Below are positions 62,666 through 64,000 of a stretch of 64,000 bases of DNA, piece after piece; the stretch's first letter is position 1, and each line of letters begins with the position of its first letter. Below the pieces are notes generated by a model. The model was not told the DNA's origin. It did no database searches and was given only the letters and a program-made list of their open reading frames with translations. Origin of the DNA: Candidatus Aminicenantota bacterium (GTDB taxonomy: Bacteria; Acidobacteriota; Aminicenantia; Aminicenantales; Aminicenantaceae); the NCBI GenBank assembly GCA_011772495.1, contig WVZL01000044.1:1-64000 (forward strand), read 5' to 3'. Made by a program: the position numbers and the translations under genes.

Positions 62666-62801
62666 AGGCCAGTGGACTCAGTAACACGCTGCTTTTTCCC
62701 CAACGAGGAAAAAGCTACTCGGTTTCAGGCTTCACTCTTCTCTCCACAGGAGAGAAACCATGCCCACTCAGCCTTCAAACGGTTTTTTCATCCACTGGCC
62801 T
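62666..62801 (-). ncRNA. Candidate structured RNA or palindromic element with a possible three-way junction
   Basis: Perfect 11-bp closing inverted repeat AGGCCAGTGGA (62666-62676)/TCCACTGGCCT (62791-62801). It encloses a 9-bp hairpin GCTTTTTCC/GGAAAAAGC (62691-62715) and an arm 62722-62731/62770-62780 with an inner 8-bp hairpin TTCTCTCC/GGAGAGAA (62738-62756). Confidence 0.5.
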
Positions 62802-62856
62802 TCGCCTGATTATAAGAAGTGGTTCGGATACTTTCCAGGAATTTTAAAATATCTAT

Positions 62857-63780
62857 TCACTTATTTAGCTTGAAATAAGCTTTAGCTTGCTCTAGGTCTT
62901 TCTGGATTTGACTAGAAAGGGCTTCGGGTGATTTGAATTTGATTTCATCTCTGATCTTTCTTATAAATCTTACGGCAATTTCTTGTCCATAGAGCTTTTT
63001 GTCAAAGTCCATGATATAGGATTCAATCTGCATATCCTCTTGTCCAAAAGTAGGGCGGAACCCAGCATTGGTGAGGGAAGCATACGTTCTTGAGTCGATC
63101 AAGATCTGGGAGACATAGACCCCCTTGGGGATGATTTCGTTCTCAGTTTCTATGTTGGCGGTGGGAAAGCCAAGAGCTTTACCCCTATCCTTTCCCCTGA
63201 TTACCTTTCCTTCAATTTCATACGGCCTTCCTAACAATACATTTGCCTCTTCGATCTTTCCTTCTTGGAGAAGAGTCCTGATCATACTGCTGCTCACAGT
63301 TCTCCCCTTCTTGATGACCTTTGGGATCTCATGTACACGAAAATTCAGTTGAGCGCTCATTGCCCGAAGGGTGTTTATATTCCCCGCTCGATTTTTTCCA
63401 AAATGGAAATTTTCTCCAATCACGATTTCCTCTGCTTTGAGAGCGCTGACCACGATTCTATGGATGAACTCATCGCTCGATAGACTGGAGAACTCCTTAT
63501 TGAAAGGAGTGATAAGAACGCCATGAACACTGAATCTCTCAATAGCTTTCAACCGTTGATTCAGAGTCTGGATCATCTTGACCTTGCTTTTTCCCAAGAT
63601 GATGTCTGGGTGCGGTGAAAAGGTCAAGACTAATGAGAAGAGATCATATTTTTGGGACTCCTGAACCAGAAATTGCAAAATTTTTTTATGGCCCAGATGG
63701 ACGCCATCAAAGTTGCCTATAGTGATGATTGTTTTTTTTGGAAGAGAAGGTGAAGCCTTTAAGCCGTGTAAAACTTCCAT
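62857..63780 (-). CDS. ribF: Bifunctional riboflavin kinase/FAD synthetase
   Basis: 307 aa; TIGNFDGVHLGHKKIL; GRPYEIEGKVIRGKDRGKALGFPTANIE. Confidence 0.95.
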   Translation of the reverse strand: MEVLHGLKASPSLPKKTIITIGNFDGVHLGHKKILQFLVQESQKYDLFSLVLTFSPHPDIILGKSKVKMIQTLNQRLKAIERFSVHGVLITPFNKEFSSLSSDEFIHRIVVSALKAEEIVIGENFHFGKNRAGNINTLRAMSAQLNFRVHEIPKVIKKGRTVSSSMIRTLLQEGKIEEANVLLGRPYEIEGKVIRGKDRGKALGFPTANIETENEIIPKGVYVSQILIDSRTYASLTNAGFRPTFGQEDMQIESYIMDFDKKLYGQEIAVRFIRKIRDEIKFKSPEALSSQIQKDLEQAKAYFKLNK

Positions 63781-63784
63781 AAAA

Positions 63785-64000
63785 TCATGGTGTAATGATC
63801 TTTGCTTTTTCCAGGTAGATCATTTTCAGTTGGTCAATACTGGCCACTAAGAATTTTTCTTCTTCTGGGGTTAAATTTCCTTTGGTTTTTTCCTTTAGCA
63901 AATCAAGAATATCGATCAAGCGCTTGGCTAAATCTAGGTTTTCTTCTTTTTTTTGAGTCATGGGATTTTCGGTTTGGCCCAGCTTGATTAAGGCCTGGGT
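63785..64000 (-). CDS. DUF1844-like protein, truncated at window edge
   Basis: Reverse translation TQALIKLGQTENPMTQKKEENLDLAKRLIDILDLLKEKTKGNLTPEEEKFLVASIDQLKMIYLEKAKIITP*. Missing from the ORF track because it runs off the window. Confidence 0.75.
   Translation of the reverse strand, partial: TQALIKLGQTENPMTQKKEENLDLAKRLIDILDLLKEKTKGNLTPEEEKFLVASIDQLKMIYLEKAKIITP

Noticed and set aside
1-64000. Prophage, integron, insertion sequence or antiviral defence island
   Set aside because: No transposase, integrase, capsid, restriction-modification, Cas or toxin-antitoxin protein was recognised in any frame; only small palindromic repeats suggest mobile DNA.
1-64000. tRNA and rRNA genes
   Set aside because: No convincing T-arm/anticodon-arm combination or rRNA core motif was seen by eye; a tRNAscan-SE/barrnap run would be decisive.

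Overview
The window is a gene-dense bacterial chromosome segment with no tRNA, rRNA or CRISPR array that I can recognise. From left to right I read:
- An edge-truncated ABC ATPase and argS on the minus strand.
- A plus-strand gcvT-gcvH-gcvPA-gcvPB-glyQ-glyS block.
- A PilZ protein and an 8-CXXCH multiheme cytochrome.
- A two-component-propeller histidine kinase with near-identical internal DNA repeats.
- A GH13 sucrose/glucosylglycerate-phosphorylase-like enzyme.
- A Na/Pi cotransporter with a PhoU-like protein.
- Further signalling genes: a histidine kinase, a response regulator, a cNMP-binding protein and an ATP/ADP-translocase-like protein with HEAT repeats.
- An unusual exported protein with a C-terminal Omp85 barrel and a PAP2 phosphatase.
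- Two TonB receptors followed by a YfiR-like protein and a PAS histidine kinase.
- A minus-strand electron-transfer locus, hdrC-hdrB-korD-korA-korB-korC-hdrA-flxD-flxC-flxB-flxA-frdB-frdA.
- A spermidine-synthase-like membrane protein, a Tat-signal radical SAM enzyme and a DUF362 protein.
- DUF6599 and AI-2E transporter genes, then rnc, pyrC, pyrB, pyrR, ribF and a DUF1844 gene.

The main points of interest are the 13-gene Hdr/Kor/Flx/Frd locus, the Omp85 fusion protein, the TonB-YfiR-kinase module, a possible three-way-junction RNA upstream of pyrR, two types of palindromic repeat, and an apparent non-AUG (CTG) start for glyS. All product calls come from motif recognition by eye; no database search was run. 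The gene content resembles uncultured anaerobes such as Aminicenantes/Acidobacteria relatives, but that is only a guess.
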